A stretch of 22,347 nt of DNA. Origin: UBA724 sp049596815. GTDB lineage: Bacteria; Bacteroidota; Bacteroidia; Flavobacteriales; Flavobacteriaceae. The notes under the pieces are model-generated. The model saw nothing but the letters and a program-made list of their open reading frames with translations. It searched no databases and was not told the origin of the DNA. Every line of letters starts with the position of its first letter. The first letter of the stretch is position 1. Position numbers and translations under genes: made by a program. Location of the stretch: positions 1 through 22,347 of the forward strand of contig JBMYLY010000022.1 in NCBI GenBank assembly GCA_049596815.1, read 5' to 3'. Below, piece after piece: positions 1 to 7,621 of the stretch.

Positions 1-179
1 CTTTCAAATTTGTCTTGGTTGCCAGATTTGAATTTTCCAGCGATTTCCATCTGCGCTACAAAAGGCTGGTCGGCATCTTGAAGAAGGTCTTCTGTATTAA
101 TGATGGTTTGGGCATAGATGGAATTGCTCAAAATAACAATGATGTAATAACACAAACTATTATTCCACATGATAGCCAT
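1..179 (-). CDS. N-terminal part of an exported protein, possibly DUF481-like (cut by window edge)
   Basis: Reading the minus strand from an ATG whose complement lies at 177-179 gives an open frame that runs off the left edge without a stop. The first 24 or so residues look like a signal peptide: a hydrophobic stretch (YYIIVILSNSIYAQ) ending in an Ala-Gln junction typical of Bacteroidota signal peptidase I sites. The mature part begins TIINTEDLLQDADQPF and continues into a Gly/Asn-containing segment (GKFKSGNQDKF). This resembles the start of DUF481-type beta-barrel proteins, but only about 35 mature residues are visible, so the family is a guess. A second in-frame ATG at 170 is an alternative start. 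A TAnnTTTG box lies about 50 bases upstream. That it is a real secreted-protein gene is fairly secure; the function is unknown. Confidence 0.6.
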   Translation of the reverse strand, partial: MAIMWNNSLCYYIIVILSNSIYAQTIINTEDLLQDADQPFVAQMEIAGKFKSGNQDKFE

Positions 180-230
180 CAAAACTTATTAAATTGTACA
201 TAGTTTGTGCATATTAATAAATAATAGCAT

Positions 231-238
231 CAAAAATA
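231..238 (-). promoter_or_regulatory. Predicted Bacteroidota -7 box (TATTTTTG) for the left-edge gene
   Basis: On the minus strand this is TATTTTTG, matching the Bacteroidota sigma-A -7 consensus TAnnTTTG. It lies about 51 bases before the start of the truncated exported-protein gene, in the AT-rich 114-base gap after mnmE. I see no clear -33 TTTG at the usual spacing. Confidence 0.4.
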
Positions 239-293
239 CATTAAGTAGATTTAATCATAAACTTAACTTGGTATAAAGTTTAAAAATTTAAAA

Positions 294-1667
294 CTACTTC
301 CCGATACAAAAATTCGCGAAAATATTCCCTAGCAACTCATCTGTAGATACCGTTCCGGTAACAGTCCCTAAATGATCTAAGGTAGCGCGCAGGTCTATGG
401 CCAAAAGGTCACTGCTCAGACCCTCTGAAAGTCCTTTTCGAACGGCCAAAGTGGCTTGGAGGGCTTCCTTGAGGGTGGCATGGTGCCGGTTGTTGGTAAT
501 GATGGTTTCAAATGATTCGCCTTGCACCATATCTGTAAGTTGTAGCTTTAGTTCAGATAAACCTTGTTGGCTTTGTGCTGAAATAAACAAATGTGTTTGT
601 TCTGCCAAAGAGGCTGAGTAGGCTTGTTTGTCATTCTCGGACAGCAAATCTACTTTATTGATGAGCACCAAAACTTGAACATTGTTTGTTTCTAGAGATG
701 TAAGAGCACCTTGAACTTCATCTGCGCGGGTTTGGGTGGGGTCTACCACATAGAGTAACAATTGCGACTGAGCGATTTTGTCTTTGGCTCTTTCTACTCC
801 GATCGCCTCGATTTTGTCTTGGGTTTCTCGAAGTCCGGCGGTGTCCGTAAAACGAAACTGTATGCCTTCCAGATAAAGAGTGTCCTCGATGCTGTCACGT
901 GTCGTTCCAGGAATGTCTGAGACAATGGCTTTGTCTTCTTGAAGCAGTGCGTTGAGTAAAGAAGATTTTCCAGCATTCGGCTTGCCTGCAATTGCCACCG
1001 GGACTCCGTTCTTCATGGCGTTGCCAAGTGCAAAGGAGTCGATCAACGATTTTAGCGTATGCTGAATGTTGTTGAGCAGTTTTTCCAAAGCATCACGATC
1101 GGCAAAAGCTATGTCTTCCTCACTAAAATCGAGTTCCAACTCAATCAAAGATGCAAACTCAACCAACTGGGTGCGTAGTTCTGTCAATTGGTCAGAGATG
1201 CCACCTCGCATTTGTTGTATGGCCATACGATGCGCTGCAGCACCTTCACTAGCAATCAGATCGGCTACTGCCTCGGCTTGGGTAAGGTCCATTTTGCCAT
1301 TCAAAAAAGCACGAAGCGTAAACTCACCGGCTTCGGCTATTTTTGCGCCTTTGTCCATCAAGATTTGCAACAATCTTTGTTGGATATAGGTTGATCCGTG
1401 GCATGAGATTTCCACCACATTTTCACCGGTATATGAATGAGGCCCGTGAAAGACGCTCACCAATACCTCGTCTACCATGACTTCACCATCGTAAATATGC
1501 CCTAAATGTACCGTATGACTGGGTTGGTCTTGTAGTTTTTTGTCACGAACCGACCGAAACACACTGTCAGCTATCGAAACGGCTTCTGGTCCGGACAGAC
1601 GTACCACAGCGATGGCACCCATACCCGGAGGTGTGGCCAGTGCGGCGATGGTGTGTGTGCCTGTCAT
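294..1667 (-). CDS. mnmE: tRNA uridine-5-carboxymethylaminomethyl(34) synthesis GTPase MnmE
   Basis: MnmE, with MnmG, installs the carboxymethylaminomethyl group on the wobble uridine of several tRNAs, using a formyl-tetrahydrofolate-derived carbon and GTP hydrolysis in the cytoplasm. The 457-residue product has the usual length and layout. The N-terminal tetrahydrofolate-binding domain starts TIAALATPPGMGAIAVVRLSG. The helical domain is interrupted by a G domain with Walker A GKPNAGKSS (228-236), G3 DTAGL (275-279) and G4 NKVD (337-340). The protein ends in the invariant C-terminal motif CIGK (454-457) that carries the catalytic cysteine. The ATG start matches the family N-terminus. The gene is last in a minus-strand series behind the GNAT-like gene, separated by 24 bases. 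That short gap holds a TATTTTTG box only 4 bases before the ATG, so an internal promoter is possible. Confidence 0.97.
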   Translation of the reverse strand: MTGTHTIAALATPPGMGAIAVVRLSGPEAVSIADSVFRSVRDKKLQDQPSHTVHLGHIYDGEVMVDEVLVSVFHGPHSYTGENVVEISCHGSTYIQQRLLQILMDKGAKIAEAGEFTLRAFLNGKMDLTQAEAVADLIASEGAAAHRMAIQQMRGGISDQLTELRTQLVEFASLIELELDFSEEDIAFADRDALEKLLNNIQHTLKSLIDSFALGNAMKNGVPVAIAGKPNAGKSSLLNALLQEDKAIVSDIPGTTRDSIEDTLYLEGIQFRFTDTAGLRETQDKIEAIGVERAKDKIAQSQLLLYVVDPTQTRADEVQGALTSLETNNVQVLVLINKVDLLSENDKQAYSASLAEQTHLFISAQSQQGLSELKLQLTDMVQGESFETIITNNRHHATLKEALQATLAVRKGLSEGLSSDLLAIDLRATLDHLGTVTGTVSTDELLGNIFANFCIGK

Positions 1668-1671
1668 GGGC

Positions 1672-1679
1672 CAAAAATA
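1672..1679 (-). promoter_or_regulatory. Predicted -7 box (TATTTTTG) directly before mnmE
   Basis: The minus strand reads TATTTTTG, then four bases (GGCC), then the mnmE ATG. If this TAnnTTTG match is used, the transcript would begin at or within a base or two of the start codon. It lies between the stop of the upstream GNAT-like gene and mnmE. No -33 partner is evident, so this may be chance. Confidence 0.35.
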
Positions 1680-1691
1680 ACAAATGCGTGT

Positions 1692-2816
1692 TTATAAATC
1701 CTTCTTATAGGTTCGACGTCTTTTGTGGAGATTGTGGTCATAGTTTTTCCACATCTTTTGAATGGCACTATTCTCTTCGAGTTCAGGATTGGTCTCCACA
1801 TCTGTAATCCCACGTTTGTTGAAAAGGTCCTGCATGCCTTGAAAGATGATGGCTGTCACCCCTTTGTTTTGGTATTTCGGATCGATACCAATCAGATAAA
1901 AGGAGGCTTTTTGATTTATGTGTTGGGCCTTGAGAATGTGTAAAAACCCAAAAGGGAAAAGCTTGCCATTGACTTTTTTAAGGGCTTCCGAAAAGGAGGG
2001 CATGGTGATGGCAAAGGCGACTAGCTTTCCATTGGCATCGGCCACACATTTGATAAAGTCTGGGTGTATGTATCGAAAATATTTTTCTTTGTAATGCGCT
2101 ACTTGGTGGGGCTGTATGGGCACAAAAGTCTGCAGTTTGTCATAAGTTTTGTTGAGCAAATCAAACATTTCATCTACATAAGGAAGAAGTGCTTTTCGGC
2201 TTGAAAATTCAAGGGGCTTGAGTTGATAGCGCTCTGCTATGACAGAAGCAAATTTTCTTACTTTTTCAGGGGCATCTTTTTTATCAAATATTTTGATTTG
2301 AAACTCTACCCACTCGGCCTGTTTCTTGTAACCCAACTGCTCCAAGTGTTCCTTTTGGTAAGGGTAGTGGTACCAAGTGATCATGGTGTTTTTGTGTTCA
2401 AAGCCCTCAACCAGTAGGCCTGCCTTGTCCATGTTTGAAAAACCCATAGGGCCTTCCATATAGCGCAAATTGTTGGCTTTGCCCCACTCAGAGACCGCTT
2501 CCAGTAGTTTTTTGCTGACCTCTATTTCGTTTACCACGTCATACCATCCAAACCGCACTTTGTGTTTTTGTTGTTCTTTGATTTCAATCCAGTTGATCAA
2601 AGCGGCAATACGACCCAAAACTTTCCCATTGCGTTTGGCCAAAAAAAGCTGGGCGTCTGCATTTTGAAACACTTGGTTTTTCTCTTTGTCAAAAACGGCT
2701 TTTTCCTCGGCTGTGATGGGCGGAACCCATTCGTTACAATCTCGATATAATTCAAACGGGAAGAGAAGGAAATCCTTCAGGTCTTTGTCGTTTTTTACTT
2801 CAATAACTTCTATCAT
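1692..2816 (-). CDS. GNAT-like acyltransferase-fold protein
   Basis: The 374-residue protein resembles a large GNAT-like family common in Bacteroidota that has no assigned substrate. The C-terminal third carries a likely acetyl-CoA-binding motif (GIDPKYQNKGVT, a Q-x-x-G-x form of motif A). The N-terminal half contains an apparent second GNAT-like unit (AQLFLAKRNGKVLGRIAALI). A well-conserved-looking segment around residue 125 (EGPMGFSNMDKAGLLVEGF) is typical of this family as I remember it. No signal peptide or membrane segment is visible, so it should be cytoplasmic. The last residues are very basic (HKRRRTYKKD). Its ATG overlaps the stop codon of the upstream outer-membrane protein gene as ATGA (2813-2816), indicating translational coupling. 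I infer an acyltransferase fold but cannot name a reaction. Confidence 0.8.
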   Translation of the reverse strand: MIEVIEVKNDKDLKDFLLFPFELYRDCNEWVPPITAEEKAVFDKEKNQVFQNADAQLFLAKRNGKVLGRIAALINWIEIKEQQKHKVRFGWYDVVNEIEVSKKLLEAVSEWGKANNLRYMEGPMGFSNMDKAGLLVEGFEHKNTMITWYHYPYQKEHLEQLGYKKQAEWVEFQIKIFDKKDAPEKVRKFASVIAERYQLKPLEFSSRKALLPYVDEMFDLLNKTYDKLQTFVPIQPHQVAHYKEKYFRYIHPDFIKCVADANGKLVAFAITMPSFSEALKKVNGKLFPFGFLHILKAQHINQKASFYLIGIDPKYQNKGVTAIIFQGMQDLFNKRGITDVETNPELEENSAIQKMWKNYDHNLHKRRRTYKKDL

Positions 2817-3895
2817 TTGATGCGTTTCAGTTTGCGCTCTATACGGCGTTGTTCTATATTGAGTTTTTTAGATTGTTTGTTATTCTTCCGCAACATACGT
2901 GCGCTTTTGCGCTCCGACCGGCGAAATGTTTTGTTGTTGTATTGGATGGATTTTTGCAGTTTTCGGTCATGGGGTTGCCCTTTGTCTATATGTCTGTCCA
3001 ACCTGTAAGACAGTCCCAAGCCTGCTTCTAGCAACATGGGCGTTTCTTTGAGGGTTCTTGAGGCATGAATGTCAATCTGAAGGTTTTTACCCAGCAAATA
3101 CGCCATTCCCGTTGAAATGCTTACGTCCGAAAACAAGGTGCTTTTGGTTGCAAACTCCTCCACAAATGCAGACCACCTGCCATTGAGGTTTACAGTAAGA
3201 CTGATGGCATGAAACCGACTTGGATATTTTGAACCTAAATAACGCATTCCCCAATTGGTTACCAATACCCAATGACTTGCCAAGTGGTTTTGGGTAATGA
3301 GCTGAAAGGTACCGCTAAACATGGGTTGCTCATAGCGTTCGAAAGCAAAGTCAAACAATGGCTTAAAGTTTTCCGAAAAAGGAAAACTGTCTTCAAAAAC
3401 CACCTCCGATCCGCCATAAACTGCAATGGCGGGGATGAGTTCTACCCATCGAATTCCTTGATTTGCCTTCCAACTGTAGAGGTTGGGTTTGTACCATTTT
3501 GTATTTCTAAAAGGATCAAAAAGCATGTATTTTACCCCCATAGAATTGTTTTTCAAGCCAGCTCTCCGGCCATTTTTCAACCCTGAACGGTTTTGAAATT
3601 GCAGTTCATCCGACTGAAAGTCAAGTTGATAGATGAGTTCAAAGGTTTCCAAAAACAATCCTGTACGCAGATGGATGGTCGTTCCCAGTCCACTGTAAGA
3701 GGCATCGGCCAGTTTATGGAAAGTTCCATTTCTGTAAGCGTTTCCCCACTCCACTTGATAGACACCCGGACCCACACCAAAAGCCCCCATAGAAGCACCC
3801 GGACGGTTGCTATTGATGATAGGGGTATACTGTGACCAGCTTTGTAGACTGATTAGCAGTAGAGAAACAATCAAAAACCTTTGTGAGAACTGCAT
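2813..3895 (-). CDS. Predicted outer-membrane beta-barrel protein with a basic C-terminal tail
   Basis: I place the start at the ATG at 3895, giving 360 residues, because it begins a clear signal peptide (MQFSQRFLIVSLLLISLQSWSQ) followed by YTPIINSNRPGAS. The frame is open 36 codons further upstream, but that part looks non-coding and overlaps the divergent promoter. The mature protein has alternating hydrophobic and aromatic strands (for example GVYQVEWGNAY and LLEAGLGLSYRL) and a Bacteroidota-style 'NRPG' N-terminus like proteins labelled transporter or MetA-pathway barrels. After the last apparent strand comes a 50-residue tail with about 21 Lys/Arg. The stop overlaps the ATG of the GNAT-like gene by four bases. 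Transport substrate is not predictable. Confidence 0.8.
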   Translation of the reverse strand: MQFSQRFLIVSLLLISLQSWSQYTPIINSNRPGASMGAFGVGPGVYQVEWGNAYRNGTFHKLADASYSGLGTTIHLRTGLFLETFELIYQLDFQSDELQFQNRSGLKNGRRAGLKNNSMGVKYMLFDPFRNTKWYKPNLYSWKANQGIRWVELIPAIAVYGGSEVVFEDSFPFSENFKPLFDFAFERYEQPMFSGTFQLITQNHLASHWVLVTNWGMRYLGSKYPSRFHAISLTVNLNGRWSAFVEEFATKSTLFSDVSISTGMAYLLGKNLQIDIHASRTLKETPMLLEAGLGLSYRLDRHIDKGQPHDRKLQKSIQYNNKTFRRSERKSARMLRKNNKQSKKLNIEQRRIERKLKRIK

Positions 3896-3900
3896 TAGTT

Positions 3901-3908
3901 CAAAGATA
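3901..3908 (-). promoter_or_regulatory. Predicted -7 box (TATCTTTG) for the outer-membrane protein operon
   Basis: The minus strand shows TATCTTTG followed by five bases and the predicted ATG at 3895. It fits TAnnTTTG, but the transcription start would fall at or next to the start codon. It is one of two boxes facing outward from the 67-base divergent gap. Confidence 0.45.
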
Positions 3909-3928
3909 ACAGAAATGCTTGAGCAGTA

Positions 3929-3943
3929 GTGCGCATTGCGCAC
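3929..3943. repeat. Perfect inverted repeat GTGCGC-ATT-GCGCAC in a divergent promoter gap
   Basis: Six-base arms (3929-3934 and 3938-3943) flank a three-base centre. The repeat sits between the two outward-facing -7 boxes at 3901-3908 and 3951-3958, and is unusually GC-rich for its surroundings. A dimeric regulator site controlling both directions is the natural inference; no regulator gene is adjacent. Confidence 0.45.
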
Positions 3944-3950
3944 AGAGTTG

Positions 3951-3958
3951 TATTTTTG
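3951..3958 (+). promoter_or_regulatory. Predicted -7 box (TATTTTTG) for the YfhO-type operon
   Basis: TATTTTTG followed by four bases (AAGC) and the ATG at 3963. It matches TAnnTTTG and would give a transcript with almost no leader. No -33 TTTG is seen at the usual distance; that position lies close to the inverted repeat. Confidence 0.45.
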
Positions 3959-3962
3959 AAGC

Positions 3963-6368
3963 ATGCGCATCCTAAAGCCCTTTTTGGCACACCTCATTCC
4001 CATCAGTGTTTTTATTGTATTGTCATTGGGGTATTTTTATCCAGTGTTGAGTGGAAAAACGGTTTTCCAGTCTGATATTGTACAGTTCAAAGGGATGCAA
4101 CGCCAAATATTGGAGCACCGTTCCACTTTTGAGGAAGAACCTTATTGGATAGACAATGCTTTTGGGGGTATGCCTACCTATCAAATTGTTTCCAAACACG
4201 CCTATGATCTTGTAGGACAAATGGACGACCTGATCCGTTTTTTGCCACGACCTGCAGACTATCTGTTTGTTTACTTGGTCGGGTTTTATTTTTTGGCACT
4301 CTTTTTTAAAGTTTCTAAGCCTACAGCTGTGTTGGGTGCAGTGGCTTTTGGCTTTTCGACCTATCTGATTATCATTTTGGGGGTAGGGCATAACACCAAA
4401 GCCCTGGCTATGGGATATATGCCTTGGGTGGTTCTAGGGGTCTTGCACCTGCTAAACCACAACTACAAAAAAGGCATACCCATCACTGTTTTGGGAACGG
4501 CTTTACAACTAAACGCCAATCATTATCAGATGACCTACTACATGCTATTGTTTGTTGGGATTGTACTTTTGGTGTTTGGCTATCAGCAGTTCAAAGAAAA
4601 ATCACTGCTTTTGTTTGCAAAATCTGTGGGCTTGATTGCGCTGTCTATGTTGTTGGCATTGTCATTCAACGCCACCCACTTGTTGGCTACCAAAGAATAC
4701 AGTACAGAGAGTACTCGAGGTGACAATCCACTCACTCTCGATTCTGAAGGACTACCCCTTGTTAAAAGTGATGGGCTCAGTTATGATTATATAACAGAGT
4801 ACAGCTATGGTATTTTGGAATCCTTCAATCTTTTGATCCCTCGCTTTATGGGCGGTGGAAGTGGAGATCGTTTGGATAACGATTCCAATCTTATGGCTTT
4901 CCTGCAAAACATTGACCCAGAAACGGCCCAACAAATCTACAGATATGCGACTCCCTATTGGGGCGATCAGCCGATAGTGGAAGCCCCGGCCTATGTGGGG
5001 GCTGTGGTCTTTTTCCTAGCTGTGTTTGGGTTTATGGTGATGCGCAAAACTTGGCGTATCATATTGCTTTCAGGAACCGGGATGTCATTGTTCTTGTCTT
5101 GGGGTAAAAATGCAGACTTACTCACGCATTTTCTTATCGATTACATGCCCTTTTACAACAAATTTCGAGCGGTGAGTTCTGCCCAAGTGATTTTGGAATT
5201 CTGTCTGCCCATGGCCGCCGTGTTGGGGGTGCATACTTTGCTCACTAGTGAAAACAGACCTCAAATCAATCGTTTGTTGAATAAGTCGTTTTTTGGATTT
5301 ATGGCCGTAATGGCATTGGTGTTGGGAGCGGCCTATACTTTTTTAGACTTTCAGTCTGGAAGGGAAGTTTTTGCTGCCTATCCTGAAATCATGACTCCGT
5401 TGATTGAAGATCGCAGACAGCTGTTGATCGAAGATGTTTTTAGGTCTATCGCATTTGTTTTGATGGCTTATCTACTTTGCCGCTTCGTAATGACAACTCC
5501 ATACCGACGCTATGTGGTCCCTGCCCTTACGCTGCTGCTATTGATTGATTTGTGGTCTTTTGATAGAAACTATGTCAATCAAGAAGATTTTGTTGCCAAA
5601 TCGCGTATGGAAAAACCTTTTGTGCCCACCACAGCCGATGTGGCCATACAGCGCGATAGTACCCGTTTTCGGGTGTTTGAACCCCAACTGGGAATGGCAC
5701 ATGCGCGAACTGCCTATTTTCACAATACATTGGGTGGCTATCATGGTGCCAAACCGAGACCTATGCAAGACCTGTATGATTTTCACATCTCCAAAGGCCA
5801 TCAGCAAGTACTTCATATGCTCAATGTCAAATACATCATTCAAGACGAGGAGGACAATCCTTTAGGCGTGGTGCGCAATCCCGATGCGTATGGGAATGCT
5901 TGGTTGGTCAATGAGGTGATTCCTGTGGCGTCTGCAGATGAAGAAATCGGTCGTTTGCAAAGTACGTCTTTGCAATCCGTTGCTTTGACAACGGACAGCC
6001 TTCCGCAGTACAAGTTTGAAACAGATGAAACAGCTAATGTTGAATTGATACGTCATAAGGCCAATGGATTAGAATACAAATTTTCCGCTGCAAATACCCA
6101 ATTTGTGGTGTTTTCAGAAATGTACTACCCACATGGTTGGAAAGCTTTTTTAAACGGACAAGAAGTGCCTCACTATCGGGTCAATTATGCCTTACGAGGG
6201 TTGATAGTCCCCCCCGGAAATCATGAGATTACCTTTACATTTATCCCCGAAGTAATCAAGACCGGAAATCAGATTCGATTTTCAGCTTATGGTGTATTTA
6301 CCCTGTGGATGTTGCTCATGTTTGGCCGTCGATTGATTCGCACAACAAATTCTAAAGTCAGTGTCTAA
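3963..6368 (+). CDS. YfhO-family multi-spanning membrane protein (GT-C-like)
   Basis: The 801-residue protein has many hydrophobic segments, beginning with one near residues 10-30, and an N-terminal loop with the sequence SDIVQFKGMQRQ and EEPYWIDNAFGGMPTYQ that I associate with Bacteroidota YfhO-like proteins. A long soluble stretch follows around residues 540-770 before a last membrane segment and a basic tail. YfhO proteins are polytopic GT-C-like enzymes; in Firmicutes they act in glycosylation of lipoteichoic acid from undecaprenyl-linked sugars. The Bacteroidota branch has no established substrate that I know of. The gene heads an operon: its last eight bases overlap the GTG start of a glycosyltransferase gene, followed by a flippase. 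That context supports a role in assembling or modifying an envelope glycan, but this is inference. Confidence 0.88.
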   Translation: MRILKPFLAHLIPISVFIVLSLGYFYPVLSGKTVFQSDIVQFKGMQRQILEHRSTFEEEPYWIDNAFGGMPTYQIVSKHAYDLVGQMDDLIRFLPRPADYLFVYLVGFYFLALFFKVSKPTAVLGAVAFGFSTYLIIILGVGHNTKALAMGYMPWVVLGVLHLLNHNYKKGIPITVLGTALQLNANHYQMTYYMLLFVGIVLLVFGYQQFKEKSLLLFAKSVGLIALSMLLALSFNATHLLATKEYSTESTRGDNPLTLDSEGLPLVKSDGLSYDYITEYSYGILESFNLLIPRFMGGGSGDRLDNDSNLMAFLQNIDPETAQQIYRYATPYWGDQPIVEAPAYVGAVVFFLAVFGFMVMRKTWRIILLSGTGMSLFLSWGKNADLLTHFLIDYMPFYNKFRAVSSAQVILEFCLPMAAVLGVHTLLTSENRPQINRLLNKSFFGFMAVMALVLGAAYTFLDFQSGREVFAAYPEIMTPLIEDRRQLLIEDVFRSIAFVLMAYLLCRFVMTTPYRRYVVPALTLLLLIDLWSFDRNYVNQEDFVAKSRMEKPFVPTTADVAIQRDSTRFRVFEPQLGMAHARTAYFHNTLGGYHGAKPRPMQDLYDFHISKGHQQVLHMLNVKYIIQDEEDNPLGVVRNPDAYGNAWLVNEVIPVASADEEIGRLQSTSLQSVALTTDSLPQYKFETDETANVELIRHKANGLEYKFSAANTQFVVFSEMYYPHGWKAFLNGQEVPHYRVNYALRGLIVPPGNHEITFTFIPEVIKTGNQIRFSAYGVFTLWMLLMFGRRLIRTTNSKVSV

Positions 6369-7620
6369 AGATTCCAAACAACATATTTTGTTGGTCACTT
6401 ACTATTGGCCTCCTGCCGGAGGCTCAGGCGTACAGCGATGGTTGTTTTTTGTAAAATATTTGGTGGCTTTAGGGCACAAAGTCGATGTGTTGACTGTCTC
6501 AGATCCTACATCTGCCCCTAAAGACGATAGTTTATTAAGCCATGTACCTGAGGGGGTTGATGTGTATCGCATGCCAGTATGGGAGCCGGGTAGGAGATTG
6601 TACCAGTTTGCTTCTGAAGGGCAATCAAAAATGAATCTCTTTTCACGTTCTGTACGGTGGATACGTGCCAACCTTTTCTTTCCAGATGCACGCTGTATGT
6701 GGATTGGTAAAGGCAAACGTTGGGTTGGTCGGTATATTAAAACCCATAAACCCGATTGGTTGATTACCACAGGTCCTCCTCACAGTGTTCATATGATAGG
6801 CTATGCCCACCGAAACCACCCACATACTCGATGGTTGGCTGATTTCAGAGACCCTTGGGCAGATTTTTTTGTCAATCAGTCTTTGCCCATGACCAGATGG
6901 ACTCGCGAACGTCATCATAAATGGGAAAAGAAAGTCGTGTCAGCGGCCCATCAAGTACTGACAACCACAGAGTCTTTAAAAGAATACTATCAAAAGTGGA
7001 ACCCACAAACAGAAGTTTTACGTAACGGCTTTGAAAAAGTTCTGAAAGGGGAACTTTCAACTGATTTTACACTCTGTTATGCAGGCAGCCTTAAGGCCAA
7101 CCAATCCGCAGATGTGGTTTGGAAAGCGATTGAGTCTCTCAGTATTTCGGTACCTGAATTTGCGCAGCAGACCCAAGTGCATATGTATGGCCAAACAGAC
7201 CCTGGTCTTCAAAGGAAAGTGAGCGCCATGGTTCCACACGGTCTGGTCACTTGGCGTGGCTACCAATCCAAGTCGGTTGTAGATGGGGCACTTGCAAGTG
7301 CGCACGTGTTGTTGTTTTTTGGTAACAACCATGCCAACAGCGACAAGGTGATTAACGCCAAGATTTTTGAATATATGGCTGCAGGAAGACCTGTATTGGC
7401 AATAGTTGAAAGCCATGGGGATTTGTCTGCATTCGTTCAAAAACATAATTTAGGTGCTGTGTTTTTATTTTCTGAAAAAGAACAAATTTTGGACTGGCTA
7501 CGAGAACAATTCATTGCATATACAAGAGGAACATATCCAAAAAACACCCAAATCGACCTTGCGTTCTCTCGTGAAAACCAAACAGCTCAGTTGGCGACAC
7601 TATTAACTCAAAGAACCTAA
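6361..7620 (+). CDS. Family 4 (GT-B) glycosyltransferase
   Basis: The start is a GTG at 6361, eight bases inside the YfhO-type gene; the product then begins MSKDSKQHILLVTYYWPPAG, where the first strand and the glycine-rich loop (PPAGGSGVQRW) are the classic donor-fold N-terminus of GT4 enzymes. The C-terminal Rossmann half has YAGSLKANQ near residue 240 and the sugar-nucleotide-binding segment KIFEYMAAGRPVLA near residue 335, including the usual glutamate. Length (419 residues) is normal. No membrane segment is visible, so it should work at the cytoplasmic face of the inner membrane on a lipid-linked acceptor. Sugar donor and acceptor cannot be read from sequence. Placement between a YfhO-type protein and a flippase points to envelope polysaccharide or glycolipid synthesis. 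Confidence 0.92.
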   Translation: MSKDSKQHILLVTYYWPPAGGSGVQRWLFFVKYLVALGHKVDVLTVSDPTSAPKDDSLLSHVPEGVDVYRMPVWEPGRRLYQFASEGQSKMNLFSRSVRWIRANLFFPDARCMWIGKGKRWVGRYIKTHKPDWLITTGPPHSVHMIGYAHRNHPHTRWLADFRDPWADFFVNQSLPMTRWTRERHHKWEKKVVSAAHQVLTTTESLKEYYQKWNPQTEVLRNGFEKVLKGELSTDFTLCYAGSLKANQSADVVWKAIESLSISVPEFAQQTQVHMYGQTDPGLQRKVSAMVPHGLVTWRGYQSKSVVDGALASAHVLLFFGNNHANSDKVINAKIFEYMAAGRPVLAIVESHGDLSAFVQKHNLGAVFLFSEKEQILDWLREQFIAYTRGTYPKNTQIDLAFSRENQTAQLATLLTQRT

Positions 7621-7621
7621 C

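Noticed and set aside
276..294. A/T-only hairpin after mnmE as terminator
   Set aside because: The stem AGTTTAAA/TTTAAACT needs a bulge and has no G/C core or trailing T-run; too weak to call.
3272..3586. 104-residue plus-strand ORF opposite the outer-membrane protein gene
   Set aside because: Shadow of the minus-strand gene with no recognisable motif, promoter or start context.
3896..4003. 36-codon upstream extension of the outer-membrane protein
   Set aside because: It covers the divergent promoter gap and part of the YfhO-type gene, and it would bury the signal peptide.
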